Shown here: positions 22,311 through 33,504 of the stretch, piece after piece
Layout: every line of letters begins with the position of its first letter
Numbering within the stretch: the first letter of the stretch is position 1
DNA from: Dactylorhiza incarnata
Taxonomy: Eukaryota > Streptophyta > Magnoliopsida > Asparagales > Orchidaceae
DNA: 64,000 nt
NCBI GenBank assembly: GCA_033032865.1
Contig: JAWHQI010000005.1
Span: 10,254,001-10,318,000, forward strand
Direction: 5' to 3'
Notes under the pieces: model-generated
The model's database searches: none
What the model was told of the DNA's origin: nothing
Seen by the model: only the letters and a program-made list of their open reading frames with translations
Position numbers and translations under genes: made by a program

Positions 22311-22440
22311 GGGCTTCACCCGCATGCAAGCGAGCTTTGCCTTCTTCAGTGGGCTTTGCTTATATCCAAGTTAGAGACATCATTGAGCGGGCTTTGTCCG
22401 TAGCTAAGCGGGCTTTGATGACATCCAAGCAGGCCCCGCA
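22236..22440. repeat. GCGGGCTTTG motif cluster
   Basis: GGGCTTTG or GGGCTTCA recurs at least seven times (22253, 22310, 22350, 22389, 22409 and nearby). A related GC-rich block lies at 25595-25720. Confidence 0.65.
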
Positions 22441-22869
22441 CATTAATGTATACTTTAACTAATTCTTTATAAATGAATATTTATTATTAATTAAAAAATA
22501 TTGGTGAGATAAAGGCTCTGTTTAGCACGGCAATAACATATCTATAATTAAAAATGTATGAGTACGTTCGTGCGCTCAAGCAAAAAATTCGACTTTGATT
22601 TTCACAAGTGAAAAATTTTGACGTCGCGATTTAGGTCACAACTGATCAACTCCAACGACGAGCCAACGAAGAATGCAATGACGTTTCAGGTGCATCACTC
22701 CAGCTTTAATTATATTTAGTTATTTATACTTAAAAATATAATGCTGCCTATTTTTCTCCTCTAATATTTCTCCAAGCCTATCTAATATTTCATTTCCCCT
22801 CCCTTTTTCCTTTTTCCCTGCACTTATCCTTCGCCATTTTTTCATTTTCCCCTCCACTTATTCTTTTCG

Positions 22870-23340
22870 TCGATCCATGCCCTAAAATCCCGCCCGCACC
22901 TCTTCCTCCCTCCCTCATCCATCCGACTTAGCTCCTCGCCGTCTCTTCTACGATCGACGCCACCATCACTGGTAAGAAGCTGCTACTCCGTTATCGTCCA
23001 TCTCCCTCACTTATGTATTTCTCAATCCCCCTTTCTCTTCGTTGCAGCTACTTGGATCCTCGATGCCCTAAAATCCCACTGCCAATCGTCGCTCTCTCAC
23101 TACTTGGTTTGATTTGGTGAATCCGCCCACGAACCCATCCTGTCCTCCTCAACTCGCGCGAAGACGACGCATGCGCCATTGCGCCTCTCCATTCTCTGGT
23201 GAGACACGACCTCCTTCCTCCGGACCTTCTTCTCTGGCGACAAAAACAACCCTTCTTCTCTCCGGCGGCCGGAAGGTGTGTTTTTCTGGGTTTTTTTTCA
23301 TTTTCCTTAATGTCGTGACTAAGAAGCTGGTGTGATGGGT
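22870..23340 (+). other. Captured or resident 5' gene fragment inside CACTA
   Basis: A pyrimidine-rich, GC-rich island contrasts with its AT-rich surroundings and looks like a plant 5' UTR plus first exons. Splice-like sites are CACTG-GTAAGAAG (donor near 22971) and TTCTCTTCGTTGCAG (acceptor near 23047), giving an intron of about 77 bp, with another donor-like GGAAG-GTGTG near 23275. CCCTAAAATCCC is present twice, near 22881 and 23070. It could be the promoter and leader of a lost transposase gene or a host gene piece. The protein content is too short to name. Confidence 0.4.
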
Positions 23341-25590
23341 TTTGAAGGTTTTTTGCTTGGATTTCGAGATTTAGCAGTTGATTTGCTTGTTGTATGAAAT
23401 TTTTTAGGCATTTTGTTAGGATTTGGGATTTTGGTTTTTCTAGTGTTTTGTGAATTTATTGGTTGGGTTTTGTGGGTTTTTTTAGATTCTTAATGGAGGT
23501 ATTGTATATGTATTCACGGTGATGAATTTGTTTAGATTTTAATTTGAGGCTTTAGGTATTATGTGTGTTTCATTGTGATGTTCATGATATTGTGTTATAT
23601 GTATGTATGCGTGCATATGTGTATTTGTTTGTGTGTGCTTTATGTATGTGTATGCTTTTGTGTGATTTGTGTATGTTCTTATGTTTATGTGTGCTTATGT
23701 GTGGATGAAATTGTGTGTATATGTGTATGTGTTTTGTGTTGGTATGGTATGTGATTTGTGTATGTCCTTATGTTTGTGTGCCCTAGAATTTATCCAATCA
23801 CAGTTTTAGTGTTTATGTTCTAACAGTAGCTCATACAGTTAAAAATGGATTTAGATAAAAATGGAGCACATATATTGCAATGTCTTCGTTTCAATGCATT
23901 CAGACAAAAACCCATATACATGTCTTCATTTCAATGTTTTGAGGATTTATGGAAAAAGTTAATTTATTGTGCTGAATTATTCATCCAGGAATGATGTGCC
24001 TATTATAATTATAAGCACATTATTTACAATCCAACACAGTCTACTTCTTAATTGTTTTTTCTAACAGTGATGGGATATAGGGCCTCACTTCAAGTGAAAG
24101 AGTTTAACTTGACTTAAATGCATTTTGGGTTGATAAGAACATATAAACATTAGTTGATTCCTATTTAATTGGAGAAATCAACAATTATAAATTTATAATA
24201 CGTAGTTTAGGTGCTCAGTAATTAGGATAGTTATTAAATCAACAATTCTATTGTTTCATGATACAAACATTTCTTTCTTTTGTGTTCAGCATGGGCTAAC
24301 GTAAGAATGCAACACGTGATTTTCTAGGCATTCTATAAAAGGAACCAATACAGTAATTCCTCACATTGTTCATCGTCAGTCCACACATCACATTTCTAAT
24401 TTCAATAAGATGGCTGGGCCCTCTCTTTCTCAAGGTTTTCCACTCGAAATCTTTTCTATCTTTTATGTTCAAAATTAGTTTTCTTTTCTTTTTGTAGTAC
24501 ATAACCATTGTCATGCTAAACATGCATTCTATGGAGGTGGCGTTTTTGTCCAAAATCTCACCGGAACAAAAACGCCGCGCAAAATAGAGTCTAACTGTAT
24601 ATGAAGCCATTTCTGATGTGTTCTTTATTTATGGAAAGAACACATAAATTTAAGGATAAGAGCTTTATATAGCCACCTTTATGTCATTATTATTTCTTCT
24701 ACCACCTTTATATATATAAGCACCATCTACTTCACATGTTTTTTATATATAGTAAGCTTGCTAATAAAGGCTTTCTTTTCAAACACCACAAAAAATGTTA
24801 TACAGAAAATGTTAGAAGTATTATAAAACCTGTTGGTTGTATAGAAATGTTTAAACTTAACATGATAATATATGGTGCTTTTATGCTTCTAATATAAATG
24901 GGAGAGAGACAATCAAAAATTAAGATTACCGATTTAAAGACAAGTTCAGTGGTCCTGGAATCAGAAGCTACAGTGATGGTACTCTTATGTTGTATGTTGG
25001 CGGAGGTCCTGTCATGGCCGGGATGTTACAAAATTGGTATTTAGTATTCCAGATACCAATTTGGTTGTTAAGCTCTACTTGAATTTCAAGCTTTGTAATG
25101 ACAATGATGGGATAATAAAAACTACAGCAGGACTGCAGTATGCAACTTACAAAAAACTCATTTTATTCATGGGTTGTAGATTAGTAGAGGAGGTAAATGA
25201 GAAGATCAATAATTCTATTCTATTCATTTAATTTATAGATTTTTAAGCACTCACTCAAATCAGCAAAACAATGCATAAAATTAGTGCATTGTTGAGTTTT
25301 TTTTTAAATGATGTAGCTGTCTAAATGTTCTATTTAAAATAATTTGGCAAAATTATGTTTTTTCAAACATTAATTTTTCAAATCTCCAATGAGGATTTCA
25401 ATTATGTTGGTTCTTTAATTGTTGTTATGCTGATAATGATAGGTTGAGACTTTTGATAGTTAGATGAATTCCTCATTTTCTCTTTAAGCATATCTTAATT
25501 TTGGGTTTGGTTTATATGAATTTATTTGGGTTTTTTAATGCCTAAAGGTTGCATTTCAAACATTAATTTTGGGTTGGTACTCATATGTAT
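23341..25590. other. AT-rich CACTA interior without recognisable gene
   Basis: A GT-rich stretch (23560-23780) and ordinary AT-rich sequence were found. A short readable piece near 24935-25060 (SGPGIRSYSDGTLMLYVGGG in one frame) may be an exon remnant but matches nothing known to me. Confidence 0.4.
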
Positions 25591-25594
25591 ATGT

Positions 25595-25720
25595 TGCGGG
25601 CGCAGCCCGCAGACGCATGAGCATGGGCAAAGCCCGTGCGAAGGCAGGCGAAGCCCGGCTGGATACGGCTGAAGGCCGCCCAACAACATCGCGCCGGAGG
25701 CGGGCGAAGCACGCCATTCC
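25595..25720. other. GC-rich island with GCCCGC inverted motifs
   Basis: Contains GCGGGCGCAGCCCGC (a near-perfect palindrome), GGGCAAAGCCCG, AGGCGAAGCCCGG and GGCGGGCGAAGC in about 100 bp of otherwise AT-rich DNA. It resembles the 22236-22440 cluster. Confidence 0.6.
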
Positions 25721-26260
25721 ATACTATGCTCATCCTTCTTCTTCATGGCACTGGCTTATGGTTTCACTTATCATCTAGCATTGTGTTCTGTTTCATCTGT
25801 GTGTGGATGCTCTGTGTGCTTAGTCGAGCACAAATGTAGAAAATTCAAATCTACTAGCTCCAATTGATTATCATTTAGCTTTGAACTGAATAAGAGCTAT
25901 GTTTAGTTTGTTGTTTCAACTGAATTTATTTGTGATGTTCATACTATTTTAAACTGCAGGCATATTGCATTTCAGTGAGGATTTACGACACTCCATTGTT
26001 TAGGTACGTCCTCTACTTACCTTCTAACGGTTTATTTCCTGAATCTCATTTTCTCTATATTTTATCATTTATGTGCATTATATTCATTGTTTACTACTAT
26101 ACTTTTCCCTCTCTTTAATAAGACTTTAAAAAATTTTAAGCAGTAACTCCTATTTCTCTTCTTAGGTGAGTAAAATTTTTGTTATGAAGCTGACTAAATC
26201 AGATGCAGGAAGAATATGGCGGTCAGTGGTGAGTTCTCCGAAATAAATGTGTAGTGTTTT
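25721..26260. other. CACTA interior, nothing recognisable
   Basis: AT-rich, with exon-like scraps flanked by GT/AG near 25960-26030 (CATTTCAGTGAGGATTTACG, TTTAGGTACGTCC) but no readable protein. Confidence 0.3.
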
Positions 26261-26520
26261 TCATGCACAGTCATGTTTCCCAATTAAAAATGTTTCCATT
26301 TCTGTTTTTCCACAACCTGCTAAATTAAATTTTATGGATAAAGGTGTTTCTTCTGAAGCCACGTTGTCGTACAGTGCTTTTCTAAGTTCTTCACGGGGTA
26401 GATGTTGTGGTTGATTAAAGTAGTAGTAATCCATTCTTTCCCTCGCTGTCCAGTTCACAAGAGCATCAACCAGTGTATTCTCTTCTCTCTATGTATTTTG
26501 GATGTTGTAAATTGTGTTAG
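26261..26520 (-). pseudogene. Possible RNase H-like fragment
   Basis: The minus strand can be read as REENTLVDALVNW followed by TARERMDYYYFNQPQHLPREE. The first part resembles the C-terminal signature of plant RNase H-like (RVT_3) domains, where an Asp follows REXNXXAD, and the LPR block resembles the tail of such proteins. Only about 80 codons are readable, a stop precedes the signature, and no RT is next to it. It may be a remnant of a non-LTR element or a gene piece carried by the CACTA element. Low certainty. Confidence 0.3.
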
Positions 26521-27949
26521 ACTCATGATTCCATCAATTTTTTCCCAATAGCTTCATTGTGTTGTAATTGTACAGTATTATTAAATTCCAAGTTAGAATT
26601 AGCGAGGACACACAACCTTGGCCACAGGTGTCGTTGCTATGTTTGATTGAATACCAAAACGCCCCATTTTCGGTCTTCATGGTATCATCTGTGTGGAGCA
26701 GAAATGGATGTTGTGCGCATCATATATGCCCAAAAAATCCATTAAAACTTAAGCCTCGCTGAGTGAGAATTTAAATACCCCAAATTTGAAATAGCCATGG
26801 ATGTCATTCTTGATTGTGCAGTAATAATGATAAATTGATGGTTTTGCTTAATATCTTCCAAATTGCACAGGCTATAAAAATAGGTACACTGCAATTTTTA
26901 TAATTCTTTTTTTGGGACAGCTCTCCTTGCAGTATTGAAACTAATTGCCTAGCTTGTGTTGAAAAGTGAGTTGGACCCTGTATGTTACCAATGCAAGCTT
27001 TATGAAAGAAGTTAGATGGTCAGCTCTCTCTCTCTCTCCTTGACAAAGCAAGTGATCACAAGTTTCATATTAAGGAGGATGTATCCCTCTACTTCTTTGT
27101 CCTTTAAGGAGGATGTATCCCTCTACCCTAAGATTACATTTTCTTGAACTTGAGATACTCAATTTACCTCTCAGAATCCTAAGCAGTAACTAGATTCAAA
27201 TTTATAAGCTGTCTAAATTTGAGGTATGGAACATTTAATATATTTACTGAACCAACTAGATTCAAATTTATTTCATTCATAACTCATTTATCATTGGAAA
27301 TTGAAGCTCCGCGTTCTTGGAAATCCCTTTTCCCCCTCCCTTTTGTACAGGAAGCAGCAAGTGGATATGGCTGATTTCACTGGGAATTGCTTAAGAGTGT
27401 TAATAAATTTATGCAACTATTCTTACAGCTTTGGATAAGAACCAGTATGTCAAACATTTGAATTTACTTCTCTTGTTCACAACACTTCTTCCATCATAGA
27501 TATAGGCATCTTCAAGAATTAAATATCTGTGTTTGTTATTTGAGTTCAGGTGGATTATGTATGTATGGATGTGAGTTTGTATAGATGTTTCTGCTCTCAT
27601 TTATTTGTAGGGTGATCTTAATTGCTCTCTTTTATTTGTAGGGTGCTCGAGCATTGACCGGCAAGTGACCAAAGATTCATTAGTCAGAAAGTGATGGACG
27701 ATTCATTTTTCGAAAAATGATGGAAGATTTATTAGAAACATGTTGATCTTGTAATGTAATATTGTATTATTTTAGAAGAGATGATAATAACTTGTACTCT
27801 ATGTAATACTTTTTGGTGAGAATAAATACATGTTGATCTTGTTACGAAATATTAAATATATGTTTGTTTTCAAGATTATTATTTGTAATAAAATCTCAGG
27901 TACAAAAAAAATAAAAATGAAATATTTTTGATATATAAATGAATTGGCT
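26521..27949. other. CACTA interior, nothing recognisable
   Basis: AT-rich sequence with a direct repeat of AAGGAGGATGTATCCCTCTA at 27073 and 27107 and a short CT run at 27028. No coding region is supported. Confidence 0.4.
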
Positions 27950-28368
27950 GCAGTAAGAACAATGGAAAACAAATATAATGATTTTTTCGTTATTATTGTT
28001 TAATCTATTGTAACGAAATAATGTTTATTATACTTTATTGTAACGAAGTTAGTTTATTTTTAGTGAGGAAAAATAAAACATTTGTAACGAAATAGTTTTA
28101 ATCGTAACTGTTTTTTTGTGAGGAAAAAGAACATTCGTAACGAAATAATATTTATTGTGACCAATTTATTGTGAGGAAGAATCTCTTTTTGGTGAGAAAG
28201 TATCGTTTGTTACAATTAATTTATTTGTAACGACATGCATAAATTCGTTACAAGAACCTTTAGCGTCGAGCTTTAGAGGAGGACCGTTACTTAAAGTTTT
28301 TTTCGTTACCAAAGAGTTTTTGTAACAATTTTTGGCACTTATTGTAACGATTTAAGTCCTTACTATAA
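27950..28368 (-). promoter_or_regulatory. CACTA right subterminal repeats
   Basis: About a dozen TGTAACGAA/TTCGTTAC motifs occur, several spaced 30-40 bp. Unlike the left side, many carry a CG (GTAACGA), so the two ends are related but not identical. Confidence 0.7.
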
Positions 28369-28386
28369 GTGCAGTTTGTTGTAGTG
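28369..28386 (-). repeat. CACTA right terminal inverted repeat
   Basis: GTGCAGTTTGTTGTAGTG, the exact complement of the left end. Confidence 0.97.
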
Positions 28387-28627
28387 CCCCCCCCCCCCTT
28401 CGATTATCTTTTGAGGAAGAAATTAAAAGCCCCAATCAAATTCAATTGGGCTAAGTCCTCAACCAAAACCCATCCTGCAGCCCACATGCCTAATTACCAT
28501 CCATGCCCTTTTTTCGAACATGCAAGGGCATGCAAAGGGGTAAACTGGGGTTTTCCCCAAATTCCATTAAGTACAAAGAAGATTATGAGGAATGAAGGCC
28601 ATTTGGCACTCCATTCCTCTGCCCAAG
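28387..28627 (+). repeat. Scaffold segment between CACTA and Gag-only element
   Basis: It starts with a 12-nt C run (28387-28398) and ends CTGCCCAAG at the insertion point. It should read on directly at 58005 (TCTATAATTGAG) once the Gag-only element and one CCAAG copy are removed. No gene is seen. Confidence 0.7.
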
Positions 28628-29578
28628 TGACGCGCAAATTCCTACACCGCTTATAGGCGGGAGCAAATTGTGGTCTGAATGGCAGTGTACCAGTCATTGT
28701 CAAGTAATATAAAATAAGGAGCGAATCCCCGAGTATTGAATCTCTCAAGGAACACAGTAAGGTGGAGTTAACTTTCGAGGAGGGAGTTGAGATTGAAGTC
28801 CTTATGCGCGGATGGATTGCGGAAAAAGGGGGTTTGGTTTATGGAAAATAAAATAAAATAACTAAAACTACTCATATGCAATGCTGCAATGCAATGCTTC
28901 GCCAGGCGGGATGGAAAACTACGTTGGCCTTGAACGCACTACTTCGTAAGGGTGGATGGACGAGAAAGCTTGCAGATGGAATGGTTCGCACCGGCGGGGT
29001 CGAGGTGGATTACACGGGCCGTTAGCACCGCTTAGCTTGGCGGATGGAAGAGTAGGCATGCGGAATGGGCGAGTAGGCTAGCAGAATGAAGTGGAGGGTG
29101 GAGTGGATTTGGTGGCGCACCTCATGCACACATATAAACTTAAAGGAAACTTCACATAGACATGAAATAACATTACGAATCAGAGTTTATAGTGCACATC
29201 ATCAAAATATAAGAAATCTAGCTTATACAATCATCAAAAAAAGGGGAGAAAGCAAGGAATCGAACCAATTCGAAGCCTTGTCGAAGATTCTCGGTTGGAA
29301 TCGCTGTGTTGTCAATCCGCATCCAAACTCGGTCCTCAACTACGTCCAGGGTAAAGGAGGGCTGTCACTTCCTCCCAATGGCCCGTCTTCTTCGTGTCAC
29401 GATCTGGCCGCATAAAGTAGCTTCCTTCTCCTTGGATAATGGTGGATGTAGGGCTAGATCCCTCTCCTTGGAGCTTGAGGATGATGGAGGAGGCCAAAAG
29501 GGGCAGAAACCTGTGAAAATGGCGGAAAACGGTGGAGCGGGCGGAGTTCGGGAGAGCCTCCCGTAAAATCGCGCACAT

Positions 29579-29590
29579 GTATTTATAGGC
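29579..29590 (-). promoter_or_regulatory. TATA box, Gag-only element 3' LTR
   Basis: The minus strand reads CCTATAAATACA. The equivalent in the 5' LTR is at 57510-57522. Confidence 0.65.
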
Positions 29591-29607
29591 GGTGCAGAAA
29601 TTAATAG

Positions 29608-29850
29608 TGCGCACGGTCAGGCGCATGACCTGTGGTCGTGCGCAAAGAAATGCCTTTGATCGTGCGCGAAGAACCTGTAGCATAGTACAGAACTGCAAAA
29701 TAGCGCACGGTCAGTGGCGCACGACCAATGGTCGTGCTCGAAGAAGGTTAGTGGTCGTGCGAACTTCTTTGTTTAATAAGGGCAATTAACGCACGACCAG
29801 TGGTCGTGCGCCTGGTCGTGCACGAAAGAAAATGCACGACCAGTGGCTTT
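29608..29850 (-). promoter_or_regulatory. Palindrome array upstream of TATA
   Basis: About twelve CGCACGACC or GGTCGTGCG half-sites occur. At 29790-29810 two form a perfect palindrome, arms CGCACGACCA and TGGTCGTGCG around a single G. Confidence 0.8.
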
Positions 29851-30086
29851 TTCAGCCGAAAATCACCCAGAACCAATCCCGAGTGTCGCACAACCCTTGA
29901 ACCTGCATGAAAATATCCAGGACCACTGGAACACAAGGAATCACACAAAAATGGGCATAAATGTGCACTAAGAGTGGAAATACGAAATGTGATCAATAGA
30001 AGTATTTACGAGTAGTAAGTGAAGTGCATTGGCGAGAAAAACGACCCAGATGAGTCCGGAAATCACTATATAAATCAGACTCATCA

Positions 30087-31848
30087 CACCCCCAGAATTA
30101 CCTATTTGCGCGTCCCGAGCAAACAAATCCGGCAGAGTGGGAAAAAGCATTGGTAGCCAAATAATTGCGAACATGGAGTAAAATGAGATGTTGCATACTT
30201 GTGTGCATAGATCTTTGTTAGAAGAAGTTTCTAAATATGCCAGCTAATTTATAAAAGTGTAAATGCGTAAAAAGGAATTTATTTTTACTCAAAAATGGAA
30301 TGTTGGTGAATCTCGTGGTCACGCGTAGTACGAAAGTAAGCAAGTCGCGAAGGTGAATGTTACCCAAGACCGGAACTCGAAATTATCTCTGTTGAAATCC
30401 ATCAACGTCGAGAACCATAAGCTCGCCCGATCATACTCTCTCCACGGCGCTAGTGAACTCACAAGATGAATTGATAGGACTTTAGGTTTACATGAGGCTT
30501 GGGATATGGTTTGGAATGCAAAGATAAATGTGATGGCTAAACACAACCCGAATGAGCTCAGAAAAGTGCTAAATCATATCAGCCTCAATAATACACGTGT
30601 TGCATACCCCCAGACTTGACTTTGAAACCAGGTGTGCACACAGCCTACACCAATCAATACCATTTAGATGTTTCAATTAAAACGCTGGGGATATAAATCT
30701 ATTTTTTCTTTGCTTTTCTTTTTCTTTTTTTTCATCCCCATATCTATTCGCAACAAGCTCAGCACATAGGAATTTTGAAAACTTCAACATCAACACTAAA
30801 GTTTTGCATCACCGCACCGCATTGGAAAATTACAATTCATAAATGCTTTTTTTTGTTTGGTTACGATAATAGAATTAGCTTTTAGGTCTTGGTGAAGTAT
30901 GGTGGAGCTGAACCAAAGGATCAGCTAGGAACAAACTAGGCTAGCAACGGTTAGCATATAGGAATGGTAGAACAAAGCTCAAGATTGCCAAAAAGATGGC
31001 CTACGTTATGCTCAACTTGCAAATCGTTCACACCCATGCTTTGAGAGTCGCTTGGGGCAAGTTCTTAGCCCCCGATAAAGGTAATCCTTCCTCCCGACTC
31101 GAGCAACACGAACCTCGCATTCACATACACACAATACCACGCTACCACTAGATTCAACCACATTAACCATTTTGAGTAAAATAAACTAAAATCTACGCAA
31201 ATCAACTAATTATAAATTAGGAGCACAAAAAAGAACTGATTCTACTCAAAGTCCTAAGCAAAACACGAGTACTCATCTAGAGCACTGCGGGAGTCAACAT
31301 TCCACTCCATCTTGCAATTATTTTGGCTAATATAGCAATTCCTACATCACAACCAAGAATTAAATATACGGGAGCATGCAAACAAGCGAGTGCACGCTCG
31401 TGCGGGTGAAATGGTGTGTGAAGCATATGAACAAATTTATTACAAAGCTAAAATAAAATTTCTTCTAGCATGCAATCCAATATGTGCGTGCACTGTGGGC
31501 AACAAACAGCTCTCCCCCAGACTTAATCTACACACTAAGATCAGCTGAAATAACAACATGAGTGTTAGACAATGAAAATAGGAGAGGTTACCCCATGCTC
31601 AGAAATGAGCATACCAGAAGATTTGGCATTAAATTCTGTAAATTTAGCTCCAAGAGTCTGCCACCAAAGAAATTGCCGCACACCTGTAGGCAAAAGACTC
31701 CACGGACAAAATATATATGTAAAACTAAACTATTAGCATGTTAAAGAAAAAAAAAGAAACAAAAACTTGGGTTGTCTCCCAGCAGTGCGTTTGTTTGCCG
31801 TCCTTAAGCTGGACTTAATACCTGTATTATGCAGTTTTAATAACATTG
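30087..31848 (-). other. Non-coding 3' interior of the Gag-only element
   Basis: On the minus strand it ends TTCTGGGGGTG against the 3' LTR, a plausible polypurine tract. No reading frame longer than about 75 codons and no recognisable domain were found. It continues at 43343 after removal of the SIRE element and one CATTG. Confidence 0.75.
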
Positions 31849-33340
31849 TGTTGGAACAACCCTATTACTGATTTGGGCTGGGATTACTATGTGTTGACTA
31901 GGATCAAGTTGACCCCCATTGTATAGTCTAAGGGTCATAGTTTTAGGCTGATAAGATAGCTAGAACTTAGAATTCCTCTAAGTTTCTGAGTTCGACAAAC
32001 TCAATTCATGCTTTCGACGAACTGCTCTCTGCGTTCGACGAACGGCCTTCTCTCTGCGTTCGACGAACGGCGTGCTCCAGTTCTCAGCGGCTCAGCGGCT
32101 CAGTGGTTGACGAATTCTTCAGTTCGACGAACTCTATATTGAGATCGACGAACTCCAGTCTGTGTTCGACGAATGTTTATCAGATGTTCTGTTCGACGAA
32201 CTCTTCCTTCAGGTCGACGAAATCTTATCTCAGATCGACGAATTTTCTCTCAGATTGTTCAGATCAGTCATTCTATTTCTCTGAACTCAGTTCATCTATC
32301 AGATTCAGTTCTATTCTTCATTTGGAGTTATTCTTCTAGATAAGAAAAGTTTTATCCTTCCTTTAATTTTATTCTCTTTCCAATTCCTTCTCTCGAGATA
32401 AAATAGCTGTTTGGCTTGTTTTAAAAGGATATCATTTATTATGGAAAAGGAAAGGAATTTAGTTTGGCTGAATCAATGGAAGTTCCAAGAAAAGATTTAT
32501 TGCAGATTATTCTATTCCTATTCAGAGAGATTTTGAAATTCAAATCAGTCATCTTCTAAAAAGAAAACAGAATACCAAGAAGAAAACAGACATACACGGA
32601 GATAGAAAATATCAGTGCTTCAGTCTAGAGAAAATATTCAAAAAGGAAAAAGGAAAGGTCATCTTCCTCAAGCAGCATCTCATTCTCTGAGAACATCTTC
32701 AAGATCACTCTATCAGTCTTTCTGCTGCAAGTTTCAAATCTGAGGAACATCTGTCTCTCAGATTCATCAGCTTATCAAGGAAGATATTTTTCATTCAAGA
32801 GAAAGCTCCATCCTCAAGCTGTCAAGAATTTCAATCAGATAGGGGGAGCTTTACACCATCATCCACTAGAGTCTTTCTCAGATTGTTGATAGATAAGAAC
32901 TTCTTAACCTCTCTTATTCCATCTTGTACAGGGTTTTAACTCCCTTCAAAATTTAACCTCTTGGTGACAGGGCACCTGAACAAAAACATGTGGTTTGGTT
33001 AGAGTACCTGATCAAAAGCTCTTTGCTGTGTGGACACCTGATCAAAAATCCTTTGGTGCTAGGGCACCTGATCAAAAACCTAGTGGATCATACCAAGTGT
33101 GGTAGAAGAGTAGACGTACCTAGATTTATTGGGGAACTACTATAAAATCCTTGTGTCTTTGTGCCTGTGAATTTCTGTGTTTTGTTGTTGTGCTGATTTG
33201 TTTTTATTTAGCTTTTATAAATCACTCAATATACATATATGTATATCACTAATTTAATTCCGCTATAAAATTAAGGGAAAAAGTTTTAATACTCTATTCA
33301 CCCCCCTCTAGAGTAATATTAAGATCTAAACTCTCCTTCA
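31849..33340 (+). repeat. 5' LTR of the SIRE element
   Basis: Begins TGTTGGAACAACCC and ends CTCTCCTTCA, followed by the primer site. It carries the TTCGACGAA array (31991-32242) and a likely TATA (CTATAAAATCC near 33141). It has about 36 bp near 32300 that are absent from the 3' LTR. Confidence 0.95.
31991..32242 (+). promoter_or_regulatory. TTCGACGAA array in U3, about 21-bp spacing
   Basis: Motif starts were read at 31991, 32013, 32034, 32059, 32107, 32123, 32144, 32165, 32192, 32213 and 32234. Six of the ten steps are 21 or 22 bp. The same array lies at 42012-42262 in the 3' LTR. Confidence 0.85.
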
Positions 33341-33342
33341 AT

Positions 33343-33358
33343 TGGTATCAAAGCAAGG
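33343..33358 (+). other. tRNA-Met primer binding site
   Basis: TGGTATCAAAGCAAGG, close to the standard TGGTATCAGAGC initiator-tRNA site, lies two bases after the LTR end. Confidence 0.85.
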
Positions 33359-33504
33359 ATGATTATATTAATCACCTTCAACTGATATTCAATTGCACTT
33401 TCAATTGGTATCAGAGGGAGGTTGATTTTTGCAGGCTAACATCTGAATCATAAAGATCAATTAGATCTTAATTTATTTTAGAGTTTTCTTTTTCTTAAAA
33501 ACTC

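Larger units (their letters stand above)
19003..28386. mobile_element. CACTA transposon, probably non-autonomous, 9.4 kb
   Basis: The ends are perfect 18-bp inverted repeats, CACTACAACAAACTGCAC at 19003 and its complement ending at 28386. Three C on each side (19000-19002 and 28387-28389) fit the 3-bp target duplication of CACTA elements, although both flanks are C-rich. Subterminal regions are dense in GTTAC/GTAAC motifs on both sides, the usual transposase-binding arrangement. No open frame resembles a CACTA transposase, so mobility would need enzyme from elsewhere. The interior is AT-rich with a CA microsatellite, duplicated segments and short genic-looking pieces. The element sits in the long-LTR scaffold. 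Confidence 0.9.
28628..30086 (-). repeat. 3' LTR of the Gag-only element
   Basis: About 1.46 kb, with ends TGACGCGC and CTCATCA. On the minus strand it holds a TATA box (29579-29590) preceded by about a dozen CGCACGACC/GGTCGTGCG half-sites (29608-29850). Confidence 0.93.

Noticed and set aside
21500..22330. Several overlapping minus-strand reading frames of 60-130 codons rich in Cys, Val and Ser
   Set aside because: They are translations of the CA/GT microsatellite with no start context or domain.
24296..24610. Minus-strand frame of 104 codons inside the CACTA element
   Set aside because: No recognisable domain, composition like the AT-rich surroundings, and no sign of conservation.
29086..29566. 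Plus-strand frames of about 100 codons in the Gag-only LTR, repeated at 57139-57499
   Set aside because: They recur only because the two LTRs are copies, run against the element's sense strand and have no domain.
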